Part shown: piece by piece, positions 10,863 through 21,098 of the stretch
Layout of the letters: each line of letters begins with the position of its first letter
How positions within the stretch are numbered: the first letter of the stretch is position 1
Origin: Morinoia aosen
Lineage: Eukaryota; Arthropoda; Malacostraca; Amphipoda; Talitridae
NCBI GenBank assembly: GCA_030386875.1
Contig: CM059562.1
Span: forward strand, 73,778,201 to 73,842,200
Length of the DNA: 64,000 nt
Direction: 5' to 3'
Notes under the pieces: generated by a model
Seen by the model: the letters and a program-made list of their open reading frames with translations, nothing else
Told to the model about the DNA's origin: nothing
Databases searched by the model: none
Made by a program: the position numbers and the translations under genes

Positions 10863-12574
10863 CAGGGTGCGTACAGGCTCTGAGGTTCAAAATTCCACTA
10901 CTTTTTCATGACTTTTTATGCCAACCAAATCACATTTTCACTACCTCTCTCTGCCCAAAATAATGTCACACAAAGTTAAATTGCAGCACAATAAATGTAT
11001 TTCAGTCATAAACTTCACAGAACATTCATCATTACTTGCAGGTCTTGTTTTCATAAATGTGTAAATGATCATCACAACACCAAACAGTCATGCTGGACAG
11101 TTCAATAGCATCTGCTATGCATTTGCCAGTGCATTAAGTTTGTCATTAATTTCCGCATTCAGCCCCTTGAGTTGTTCTTGCTTGTCTTTGGCTGATTTCC
11201 TCAATGCATTTGACTTTGCCAGTAGGCGCAAATCATTTTTGTCCTCTGCCTTCCGTGCAAAGCTGTCAGCATCCTCCACCAGCGCTTGCAGACTCTCCTC
11301 CATCCTCTTCCGTTTTGTCTTCAGGTTCTCCACTTCATCCAGTTCTCTCTTCCTCTTCTCTCCCTTCTTCTGCTTCTCTGCCTCTTCCTTCTTTTGATCC
11401 AGGTAGTGTTGATAGCGCTGTCTGCCCTGTGAAGCTAAAAAGAGGAGTTTCTTGGAAATGTCAACCTTGGAGATACCTACCTCCTACATGTTTGATGTGG
11501 TCCATGACCACTCTCTGCGCCACGATGGTGTTCTCACCCATGTTGACTTCCATGAGCTGCTTGCTCACAGAAAAGCCCCTTTCCACTGAAGCCTGGCCAT
11601 GTGACAGGACCAGTAGCATCTTCACAACCAGCCACAGTTTCTTGAGGGAGGATGTGGCCAGCTGGCTGCTCCAGAAGACATCTAGCCAATCAGTGTCTTG
11701 CTGAAAACTGTTGAAAGTGCTGATCTTCCTCTGTGCCTCATCAAAGAACTCTGAAAACTGGCTCATCACCTCATCGATGTCACCCTGTGGTAGCCTCTTA
11801 GCATCGCTGAGCAGCTGCAGACAGTTTTTCAGCATGGACTTGGTCTTCTCTCTCTTTGTGCGATCCACAAAGACACTTGGCACCAGCCAGCCCATGTTTC
11901 GGGCCAACCCGAACTTCAAAGGTGACTTCTCAACAATCTTCTTGATGACAGCAACAAGGAAATTCTTCACATCATCCCTGAAGGAGAAAGCAAGCCTCTC
12001 ATTCACTTTCTTTGCAGCCATCTGATCTTTCAAAATACTTGCAGCAACAAAGCCAGGGTCAATCTTGCTATTTTGCAGGTAGATGGTCTTGTCATTGAAG
12101 TCAAGGGCAGCATACTTAGCTGGTGTGGTCAGTTTTTCCAGCACCTCTGCTTTCACACACCTCTCCAACAGAACCTTTAAAATCTTGATGATGTCATTGC
12201 ACATGAAAGGCAGGAGTGGCGCGTCTCCTTGAAACTTTTTGAGAAAGGGGTTCAAGATCTTCGCAACTGACAGGAACGCTTGCACCTTGGCCTCGAAGAA
12301 GGGGTCCAGTGAGAGTCAAAATCGCGGACACTAAAGACGTAGCTGTATCAACCAATCAGAGCCCAAGTAACACTCGAAGGTTACTGACAACGCCTCGCTC
12401 AACGCGGACCAAACGGAACGAAAATTTTCAACAGTAAAATTTTCTTTTCACTAAAATCCTAAAATTTCATGACTTTCAATGACCATTTTTGAAATTCCAC
12501 TACTTTCGAGGCCTTGAATTTTATTTTCGAAATTCAACTACTTTCCATGCTTCTCCATGCCTGTACGCACCCTG
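10863..12574 (-). mobile_element. hAT-like DNA transposon copy 1, internally deleted
   Basis: Terminal inverted repeats start CAGGGTGCGTACAGGC at the left and end with its complement at the right. It sits in the right arm of foldback B. The flanks share TAATTA on both sides, a 6-bp duplication rather than the 8 bp usual for hAT. The same TIRs, transposase segment and end regions recur at 57381-58869. The transposase reads on the minus strand and its N-terminal part is deleted (junction near 12305-12315). Confidence 0.85.
11115..12299 (-). pseudogene. hAT-like transposase, N-terminally deleted and frameshifted
   Basis: The minus-strand frame 12285-11461 holds a C-terminal hAT-type region ending WLVVKMLLVLSHGQ, ASVERGFSVSKQLM, the dimerisation/RNase-H-end motif of hAT transposases. 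Compared with the copy at 57717-58619, a 4-bp TAGG duplication near 11480 shifts the frame right after HVGG, giving an early stop. The remaining basic coiled-coil tail continues in another frame to the TAG at 11115-11117. The 5' portion (zinc finger and first catalytic residues) is absent. It keeps about 95 residues upstream of the Met that starts copy 2, so the two copies carry different deletions. It is non-functional. Confidence 0.8.
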
Positions 12575-12754
12575 TAATTATATTCTGCTTGGTGCGCCCG
12601 CTTCTTTCGGCGCGCTAATTTACCGCTTTAACTCGAAAACTAAGCATCAGCGGCAAAATGTCATTCCTATAAAACATTATTAGATGGGCTTCTTAAGTGA
12701 TTATGTGAAACGGAATGCTTAATTTCCCCACATCACCTAAACTCAATATTGACC

Positions 12755-13588
12755 TGCACCTTTCCTATGTAAGGTACCCATGCACACAAATGATATCTTA
12801 AAAGAAATTCAAGAAATTAAGATTTGAAAAAAGCTAGGAGTACTGAAAAAAAGAAGATATGAAATTAATTTTTTTACATCTGCCAAGGGTAGACCCACCT
12901 AGCCTGCTAACCATGATCTCTCATCTTTCACCAAAAATCCTCAATACTATACAACAGTTGTATTTCCCTTCTACTTAATATTTACCATTTTTCTTCAGAG
13001 AATTAAAATAAAAAATTGAAGAATAGTTTTCAATATACTTAAAATCTATACTATTAAAAGATGGATGCCTGTCTGTCCACAGCCAGCATAAAGTGTGTGA
13101 TAAACGTATCTGTGATACCAGCTTCATCAACTCCACAATTTCCAGCATATTAATCCATCAGATTTGAATAGAAATGAATATCACGTGAATTCTTAGGAAA
13201 TATGAACGTGTATCATATGATTTGTAGAACATTATACATTTTTGAAGGGGCGTATGCACTTAATCTCATCAACTCTTGAGATAGAACTTCAATTCTTAAG
13301 TCTTTCCATCATTTTGTCTTATTTCAAATGAAGGGGATAGACTAGTGTTTATATTACAACACAAAACAACATTCATGAATTCAGAAAAAAGCATTTGTGC
13401 ACTACTTTACCTATGTTTGGTTAGACTAAGCACTTTAAAGTGCTCTAAAGTACTACATTAAGCACAAACTTCATGTGAAATCTGTAAAATTGCCTAATAA
13501 AGACCAACATGCGTCCTAAATTAATTCTCTTTATTTCACAAAAGGGCAAGCATAAACATGGAACCTAGATTCTGTCAACTCAAACTTT
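12755..13588. other. AT-rich spacer, nothing firmly recognised
   Basis: Sequence between foldbacks B and C. A word near 13045, CTATACTATTAAAAGATGG followed by CTGTCTGTCC, resembles a Helitron 5' end, but no 3' hairpin/CTRR partner was found, so I do not call it. Confidence 0.3.
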
Positions 13589-14119
13589 GGTAAATCTGGA
13601 TACGACAGTAATCGATTTCCCACTTTTCGGTGCCTAAACATAATTAATTAAAGCAAAATAAACAAATTGTATTCTATGCACTTTCCATCTGAAATTATAT
13701 TACAAGTTATAGTGGTAGGTTTAGTTTGGTCTCTGATGACGAATGCGCTGGAATAAACAGCTACTCGTCGATTTTTGAAGTTTAGTTGCTTGAATGATGG
13801 TAATAACATCAAAATAAACCACTTTTCTACTATACACTTTTCTCGTCAAATGAGTATTTAACGAGGTATAGCGGTAGGTTTAGTTTAGTCTTCGATGATG
13901 AGCGTGTCCAACGCAAGACTATGCCATATCGCGCGATTGATGCATTTCTTTCCGCTTCAAATACTAGAGTTGCGGTAAGTCATTTACCGTTTTAACTAAC
14001 AACAAACTCATTTCAGATGGAAAGTGCGTAGAATAAAACTGGTTTATTTTTATTAAATCAACTATGTTCAGGCGTTGAAATTTACAAAATCTATTACTGC
14101 CATCTCCTTCAAATTAACC
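13589..14119. mobile_element. Foldback element C (type I)
   Basis: Ends GGTAAATCTGGATACGACAG and the partner closing in CTTCAAATTAACC. Flanking 8-bp sequences are CAAACTTT and CAAACTTC, a one-mismatch duplication. The interior carries the type I sub-blocks shared with 16420-16966 (AATAAACAGCTACTCRTCGAT, GAGTATTTAACGAGG). It is 531 bp and non-coding. Confidence 0.82.
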
Positions 14120-14368
14120 CAAACTTCTACTATCATTACCTACTAACTAATGCAAGAGGCATTTTCAGTCAATGTGAAGTTCAATGCAATCACGGAAAAT
14201 AAGAATTGCGAACTTAGGAATCACTTAAGGAACCCATTCAAGAACGTTTTACATGAATGACATTCTGCTTGCTGATGCATTATTTTTGAATTATTGAACT
14301 TTGAACTTGGCCTTTGCTCCATAAGAAATTGAGCGCACAAAACAGAATTCAATTAACAATGGAAGCCA

Positions 14369-14649
14369 TTACAAACGTAAAGAGGTTGGGTCGTGAAGGA
14401 GAGGCAAAAATCTTCTAACTAGTGAAAATTTATAAATAAAGCTTCTAACCCACCCATTAGGGTGAAGACCGCAATCTTGTTTACATCAGCTCCAAGATGG
14501 CGACCACCATGGGCGCCGCCACCTTGGACCCGATGTAAACAAGATTGCGGTTGTCACCTTAATATGTGGGTTAGAAGCTTTATTGATAATTTTCACTAGT
14601 TAGAAGAACTGTGCTTTCCCCTCACGACCCAACCTCTTCACGTTTGTAA
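14369..14649. repeat. Hairpin core of foldback D
   Basis: Same core as at 10556-10835 and, more diverged, 7858-8218: ends TTACAAACGTAAAGAGG, inner blocks AAGCTTCTAACCCACCCATTA and CAATCTTGTTTACATC with their complements, and a tip near CCACCATGGGCGCC. It is less perfect than core B. Confidence 0.8.
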
Positions 14650-14779
14650 TAAGGGGTTAGCTTCTGTTAAGAATTAAATTCCGTTGCTTCCTTTCGCACG
14701 TGAAGGCCAACTTCAAAGTTCAACAATTCGAAAATAATGCATCAGCAAGCAGAATGTCATTCGTGTAAAACGTTCTTAA

Positions 14780-16084
14780 GGGAACCGTCCCGAGCCAAAT
14801 TGGGCCCCGGTGGGTCCCCCCCCCTGAAAATTTTGTTTATGTTGAAAAAGTATCCTTAGGGGATGAGTTATTGTGCCATGAAATTTTATGGCCCTACGGA
14901 GACTAGAACCCCCCCCCCCAGGGGAGTGAAAAGGGGACCGAAAAGGATGAATTTTAGGCCCAATTTTTTTTTGATTGAAAAAGGATCCTTAGGGGATGGG
15001 TTATTGTGCCAAGAAATTTTTTGGCCCTACGGACACTAGAACCCCCCCCCCAAGGGGAGTGAAAAGGGGACCGAAAATGATGAATTTGGGAAAAAATCGA
15101 CAAAATTTTGTAACTTTTCAAATTGGAAAAAAACGCAATTTGAGTTTGTTAGAAATGTTTCAAGGATTCTAAAACTGTCTTTGGATTTATTCTAGCATCA
15201 AAACTCGAGGACGAGTCTTGTTTTGAAATATTCAAAAAAATATACTGAACTACTTTTTTAAAAAAAAAAAAAAAAAACTAAGGCATAAATCGAAAAAGTG
15301 ACACGAGTAAAAAAGGTTTCTTTTCACGAAATACATATACTGGCCAATTTTCGAACAAATCGGACAGAAAAAATTGATGAAGTCTCATCATGGTCATTAC
15401 AGAAATATAATGTATTATTTTTATTTACTCATAACTACCATATTTCTTAGATCTTTACTTGAAATTTACTAGGAAAATGATGCCCATTGGTCGTATATCA
15501 AAATAGATTATCGAAACTGCATTCATGTACGAAAAATTTTCGTTATATTCAAATTCAATAGACATAGTTTGTTTTTGTGCTCTGGTAATAAGTTGACTTT
15601 TTTTACATTCAAAACGGGACTCGTCCTCGAGTTTTGATGCTAGAACAAATCCAAAGACAGTTTTAGAATCCTTGAAAGGTTTCTGACAAACTCAAATTCG
15701 GCTTTTTTCAAAATTTGAATTCTTTGAAAAGATATATAGCTATAAACCAAAAAAAATTATCCCGGATTTTTGAAATTTCAAAAATTTCCGAAAAATAGAA
15801 AAAAATTGAATTTGAAAATAAGCCAAATTTGAGTTTGTTCGAAATGTTCCAAGGGTTCTAAAACTGTCTTTGTTTTTGTTCTAGCATCAAAACTGAAGGA
15901 GGAGTTCCAATCTGAAATATCAATAAAAATATACCAAAAACACATTTTTTGTAAAAAAAAAAAAAACTAAGGCCTAAATCGAAAAAATGACAGGAGTAAA
16001 AAAGGTTTACTTTCACAAAAAACATATACTGGCCAACTTTCAAACGAATCGGGCGAAAAAAGGTCTCAAACCGGGACGGTTCCC
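14780..16084. mobile_element. Non-coding TTAA element 2, palindromic
   Basis: Flanked by TTAA at 14776-14779 and 16085-16088, with 13-bp terminal repeats GGGAACCGTCCCG. The uninterrupted right arm of foldback D shows a single TTAA at this point in its partner arm. The interior has a roughly 125-bp direct duplication (14850-14945 and 14980-15065, each with CCTTAGGGGATG and a run of 9-12 C). A block around CTAAAACTGTCTTTG is present three times (15165 direct, 15650 inverted, 15858 direct). No transposase is present. Same architecture as 8810-10286. Confidence 0.78.
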
Positions 16085-16167
16085 TTAAATGGGTTCCTTC
16101 AGTGATTCCTAAGATCGGAATTCTTATTATCCGTGATTGCATCAAACTTCACATTGACCGCAATTTC

Positions 16168-16411
16168 CATCAGACAAAATCAACACATGTATAACAGAGC
16201 AAAACCCAGAGGAATTCAAAAATTGCCGAGGCCCCAAATAGCGATTGCTATCATCATGACAGATTAATCAAGCATGGATATAATACAAGTTTACCTATCA
16301 AACAAAACAATATACCATTACAATAATTTAAAAACCAGTATGAACAAATACCTAACTAGTTAAATTTTTCAAACTTTTGCTTTATAAGATTCACCATTCA
16401 AGGTACTGTAA
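16168..16411. other. Short AT-rich spacer
   Basis: Nothing recognised between foldbacks D and E. Confidence 0.3.
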
Positions 16412-16419
16412 CTATACCC

Positions 16420-16966
16420 GGTAAATCTGAAGGACTTGACAGTTGTCGATTTTCCACTTTTTGGTGCCTGAACCTAATTAATTGAATCAAAATAAACAAG
16501 TTTTCTTCTATGCACTTTTCGTCTCAAATGAGTATTTTACGATTTATAGCGGTAAGTTTAGTTTCGTCATTGATGACGAATGCGCTCGAATAAACAGCTA
16601 CTCATCGATTTTCGAATTTTTGATGCTTGAAACATGGTAATAACATCAAAATAAACAACTTTTCTTCTATACACTTTTTTTGTCAAATGAGTATTTAACG
16701 AGGTATAGCGGTAGGTTTGGTTTCGTCTTTGAAGACAGAGCGCTGGAAGCGAGACGCCATTGCAGTATTGCCATACAACTCGATCAAAGAATTTCTTTCC
16801 GCTTCAAAGACTGGAGTTGCGGTAAGTCATTTACCGCTATAACTAATAAAATACTCACTTGAGACGAAAAGTGCATAGAAGAAAACTTGTTTCTTTTGGT
16901 GTCATTAACCATGTTTAGCCATTACAATTTGCAAAATCGACAACTGTCATGTCCTTCAGATTTACC
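16420..16966. mobile_element. Foldback element E (type I), cleanest copy
   Basis: Ends GGTAAATCTGAAGGACTTG and the exact-type partner closing CCTTCAGATTTACC. Both sides carry the perfect 8-bp duplication CTATACCC (16412-16419 and 16967-16974). Left and right ends differ after the first ~35 bp (left has CCACTTTTTGGTGCC, right has the GCAAATTG variant), so the ends can be told apart. It is 547 bp and non-coding. Confidence 0.9.
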
Positions 16967-16974
16967 CTATACCC

Positions 16975-19514
16975 TAATATCAGACCAGAATCAAAGTTGA
17001 GAGCTAGGTAGTGTTTACTGGCTAATGATCAACTAAAAATATAGCTATATTGAAGCTATACCTAGAAATAACCTCAGTAAATTAGGTCTTAATTTCGATA
17101 CTCTAATTAGAAACCTCATCCTTAAATCCTTTTTATTTCAGCACACACACTGATCTCAAACAATTAGGTATCACCAGCAAGCAATATTTAATGCAAAATT
17201 TGAACCAACTTGGAAATTCAACTTCAGCTATTTCATGATCTCGAAATAATCTGGGTATTCATTGTTTAATTCAAATGACTACTTGCCATAGGTACTTCAG
17301 AGGAGGAGACTTTAGTAAATTGACGCAATTTGATGAAATGAGTTAGTTAGGCAAAAATGTACACAAGATATTAAAGCTCACAGAAATTCTGCACCATGTA
17401 AATTAAACCTACACGTTGGTTCTGGAAATTGACAGGATTACGAGGAATCGCCATCAGTAAAGAATGCATCAGTATCGCTATAATGATATATACTATGGTC
17501 TCTCTTGTCCCATCAACACTTTTCCACATTTCGTCGCCTTTACTTAATAATAAATATCTTTCATCCAGAACAAAGTGAGCAAGTTTCAGCTTCATAAAAT
17601 GGCGGAGGGTCGTTGTCAATACTCGATTCGTTTCAACTTTCAGAATAACAACACAATTGCACCGTATAAAGTTTCAACATAAAAGTATGCTTCTCACTGT
17701 TACTAAACACATTTGGTAACTTACACAGTATTATTAATAACCACAATAAATTCGCTACTTTTACCGAGATCACTTTCGAGCAATATGGCGAGATGAGATA
17801 TGTGCGTTTGGTGAATGGTTCTTGGGATGTTGCCAACTTTATGACGAAACATCTGGCTTCTCTAGGCAACTTCAAATATACTTGCATATATATTATAAAA
17901 TAAATATTTTCATGAATCATCAATGGTTCAGAAATTTTAAAAATGAATAATTTGTTGATATGTAATTAACAACATTTATAATTTTGAAAATTGCAATGAA
18001 ACAATAACATTCTTGATATACGGTGTTTGCTTGATTCGGTAAACTTTGGCATAAATTTATTCACATAAAGGCATATAAATAGCGATTTAAAAACTAAATA
18101 ATATATATATTGGCTCAATAGGATAATATCTCCTAATTTTTAATAGAAAAAAATAAATTTTAAGGAAAATTGCAGGTAAATTCAGTTAATTTATTACATG
18201 GCATTCTTAGCAGTATTCCCCGTTAATTTTGTAATTACTTTATCAATATACATGTAGCATTAGCTACAAAGCGTAAAATTATAAAATTTTTCATTCGCAC
18301 TTGTAAGGTTTGTGTGTGGCCGTGGGTATAGCCAGTCCTTAACAAACCTCGATAAGCATTTTGTAGTGAACCCTCATCCCGCAACTCAGTCGATATTTCG
18401 TAAATTCTCAGCATGAGCATCTAAAAATTCAGTAAAATAAATTCAACCATTAGCATAAAAATTCGTCACGTAATTCACTAACTTCTATCATTTTTAGTAA
18501 AAAATGCGTATCGAAAATTCAGTCTCTACGAAATCACTTTTCAATCGTAACGAAACCTTCCATGACGCCGTGTCGGCAACATCGCAACCCGCACAAGCGT
18601 TACTTGTTTCGAATCATCCTCAGTGCCTAGAGCTCGGTTTTCGTCTCTGGTGAGAATTAAAGTTTTGTGTGTGTTGATCTACGGGTAACTATATTTAGGC
18701 ATTATATGTAAAATTGTCAATAATATTATCGTGTATGTATAGAGTAGAATTGACTAAATTTTCCAGTGTGCTAAATGTTCAGGAGTTATTGCCAAGAACT
18801 TGTGTTTCCCCACAGGGCATTTTCCCTTGTGTATTGTTGTATGCCCATTTAGAAAGTTTTTAGCAAACAATTATCGCTTGGCTTTACAGAGATTCTGAAC
18901 CTAGCTCTTCCAAGAAGCAATTCTTGGAAATATCCGCAGAATTTAATTAGAAGCAACTGGTTGGACTAACCAGGATAATTATTCTCTTCAGCATGAGTAG
19001 TAGCTACCTAGTTGCTGTCAGTATTTTCAGATAATGAAATTGTCAATTCACTATTTAATGTAAAGCCATTTTTAGGGAAATTTCCCCTTTTGTTTTAAAA
19101 CATTTTTCTTATGCCAATACTTCAATATGGTGTTATTGTTTATCAAGTTAGAATTTCCCTTTTTGTTTTAAAATATTCTGTAGGTTAATATTTCAATATG
19201 TGTTTATTTTTCATCAAGTTAGGCTGGCATCAATTATCATTTTTTAGTCACAGCTGTATCCTTCTTAATGCAGCTAGGCCAGCACCAATTACCAATTATT
19301 GTCACAGCTGTATTTTTAAACTAAATTAGGTAGATAATCAATTAGAAAAACACAAATAATTTTCAGTGCTGAAGATTAGATAGTTAGTAAATTTAATTAA
19401 TAGTCATTGTACATTGATTATTTCAGTTAGGAAAAAACTGGGAACATGTGTTTTCTAGTTCATTTGCATTTAGCAGATGCTGTAGAATTTTACCATAATA
19501 GATTAATTAAGTGA
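16975..19514. other. Intergenic or leader region between RBBP6 foldback nest and the Gypsy element
   Basis: Contents are weak. A minus-strand frame beginning at an ATG near 17595 and running to 17371 has a hydrophobic stretch (YIIIAILMHSLLMAI) but no recognised family. Near 18620 there is a TCAGT initiator-like word followed by a good GTGAGA donor at 18650, which could be a short untranslated exon on the plus strand. Imperfect tandem duplications lie at about 19077-19225 and 19225-19320. This is a plausible place for the RBBP6 promoter, but nothing proves it. Confidence 0.3.
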
Positions 19515-19518
19515 GACC

Positions 19519-20498
19519 TGTAGCATACCGCTACATACCGCTACATAACGTAAAAATTATAAATTTGCCATTCATACTTAAATAAATTAATTAGTAGCAT
19601 TAAAATTATTACTCTAATTTATTATTAATTATTTTCTACTTCTAATTCATAATTATTAACATTTTTGTGTAAATACATGAGAGATCAAAATAATCAATTG
19701 ACATTTCGAGTTCTCAAGCAGCCAGTCTGGCAACACACTAGCGCGCCGCCTAGTCCACTTACTCTTGCTTGTGGCGTGGTCGCGCAAACATCTCGATTCT
19801 ACGTCGCCGCCATTCACACACACACCATTACCATATTCTCCCTGGGCTCTTTTTATGATTCTCCTACTGGATTGAACTTGGATTGAACCTGGCTTCTACT
19901 TGGATTAAACTTGATTATGATCTTTGCCCTTAGCCTGATTTATTCTCTAATTACGGGCCTCAAATTCTCCACTGCCTAAAAGTACGGGCACCATTGAATT
20001 AGCTTTGGCATTCGCTGAATTCCGCGTGCCAGAATCTTAAATACTATTCACTCCAAGAGTCATCGTCGCCATCAGGCTCGGCGCCTTGGTTAAATTCGCC
20101 TGCCCAAAAATTAAACTTGCCTTGCCTACACAAGTGGCTAAGCACCTATTGGATTACTTGAGAATACTTGCCCACTGTAAATAATAGCCCTAACTAGATA
20201 CACTTAAAATCTCACCCACCGGCCGGAGTGACGTCAGCGCTCACCGAAGTTCACCACCGGCATTCCGGACCTCTCTGAGATTTCCAGTCAAGCTCACCGA
20301 AGACCGAAGTCCTCCCGGGTTTCCTCTGCCAATAAACTACAACCCAAACCGAGCTGAGTTCCACACCGCTTTCATTATCCCTTTTGCAATTTACCCAGTG
20401 CGCTTCGAGAAATAGATCGAGTTTTTGTTTATTCCTTGCCGCTCAAATCAAATTTCCACTGAACCACACAACGGCAACACCCACAAAAAAACCCGACA
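19519..20498 (+). repeat. 5' LTR of the Gypsy element
   Basis: Starts TGTAGCATACC and ends CCCGACA (TG...CA). The first 35 bp hold a short tandem ATACCGCTAC motif. AATAAA at 20331-20336 is a likely poly(A) signal. A GC-richer part at 19720-19870 with TTTTTATG near 19850 could hold the promoter. A 73-codon frame inside is not expected to be coding. Confidence 0.95.
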
Positions 20499-20520
20499 CT
20501 GGTGCATCGGCCTTCTTAAA
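20499..20520 (+). other. Primer-binding site, tRNA-Gly type
   Basis: One base after the 5' LTR the sequence reads TGGTGCATCGGCC. This is complementary to the 3' end (including CCA) of an insect tRNA-Gly(GCC), whose acceptor stem begins GCATCGG. The match extends about 13 bases. The tRNA identity is from general knowledge of tRNA-Gly. Confidence 0.7.
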
Positions 20521-21098
20521 AATAAAAAGAACTAAACTCGAAGCGTTGGGAGATTGTGAGAGGATAATGTTGGCGTATCACTGTAATGATAAGTTTTTTT
20601 CATGTCGTAGTAGTTTGAGAAATTCCCTGTAGGATTGACCATGCTAACGACTTTTCTCTGAGCAGCTTAAAAATTTTTTTATCTTTCTTTTATGCTGTTT
20701 CCTGTCTTTGTTTGTTTTTGTGCCTCAGTAGGTAGGAAAATATTTTTTTTTTCTACTATTTCCGTGCTGTGCACTGTGCATTTATTCCTAACTCCCGTAA
20801 AAATTTTTTTTCGCTCCCATTTTCTCTCTTTCCGTTTTCTTCAACGTATTGATTGATTGAGTAGGTAGGAAAATAATTTTTCTCTCACCTGCTTAACTTT
20901 GTGCCTACGCAAATTGCCGCATACCGCATAATAATTTTTTTCCTCTTCGTTTCCAAATTCATATTTCCTATCTTCTGCTTTCACTTAATTTGAATGATTG
21001 AGTAGGTAAAGAATTAACGCAACCCCTTTGCTACTTAATCCCAAAAATCTTAGGCACTGATATCATTAATTGCGCATTCCCCAAAAGAGATTGCTAGC
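20521..21098 (+). other. Gypsy leader with degenerate internal repeats
   Basis: The untranslated leader between primer site and gag has about three units of 115-140 bp. Each ends in a version of GATTGAGTAGGTAGGAAAAT (near 20725, 20855 and 20995) and contains a T-run after AAA (near 20670, 20800 and 20930). Such repeats could be packaging signals or protein-binding sites. The Drosophila gypsy insulator also lies in a repeated leader, but no homology is claimed. Confidence 0.6.

Larger units (their letters stand above)
10346..12754. mobile_element. Foldback element B (type II arms), split by a hAT-like insertion
   Basis: Outer ends are GGTCAATATTGAGTTTAGG on the left and its complement on the right. 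The arms match over roughly 200 bp once the insertion at 10863-12574 is removed. The 8 bp on each side are TGCAACTT and TGCACCTT, a one-mismatch target duplication. The centre is the TTACAAAC-ended hairpin core (10556-10835). There is no coding capacity of its own. Confidence 0.8.
14167..16159. mobile_element. Foldback element D (type II), split by TTAA element 2
   Basis: Outer ends AGTCAATGTGAAGTT (first base diverged from G) and the complement ending CTTCACATTGACC. The 8-bp flanks are GCATTTTC and GCAATTTC, a one-mismatch duplication. The arms match foldback B (for example the block AAGAACGTTTTAC with GATGCATTATTTTTGAA). The centre is the TTACAAAC-ended hairpin core. The right arm is interrupted by the 1.3-kb element at 14780-16084. 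Confidence 0.82.

Noticed and set aside
11204..12025. Plus-strand open frames opposite the hAT-like transposase
   Set aside because: They are antisense shadows of the minus-strand transposase. Mirror frames appear opposite the second copy at 57713-58669.
13045..13085. Possible Helitron 5' end (CTATACTATTAAAAG with CTGTCTGTCC)
   Set aside because: No hairpin plus CTRR 3' end, Rep/helicase sequence or AT insertion site could be paired with it.
17371..17595. Minus-strand small membrane-protein-like frame
   Set aside because: It has one hydrophobic segment but no recognised family, and the splice or stop context is ambiguous. Mentioned only in the regional note.
19665..19886. 73-codon frame, found again at 25608-25829
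   Set aside because: Both lie inside the LTRs of the Gypsy element and start without an ATG. They are LTR sequence, not genes.
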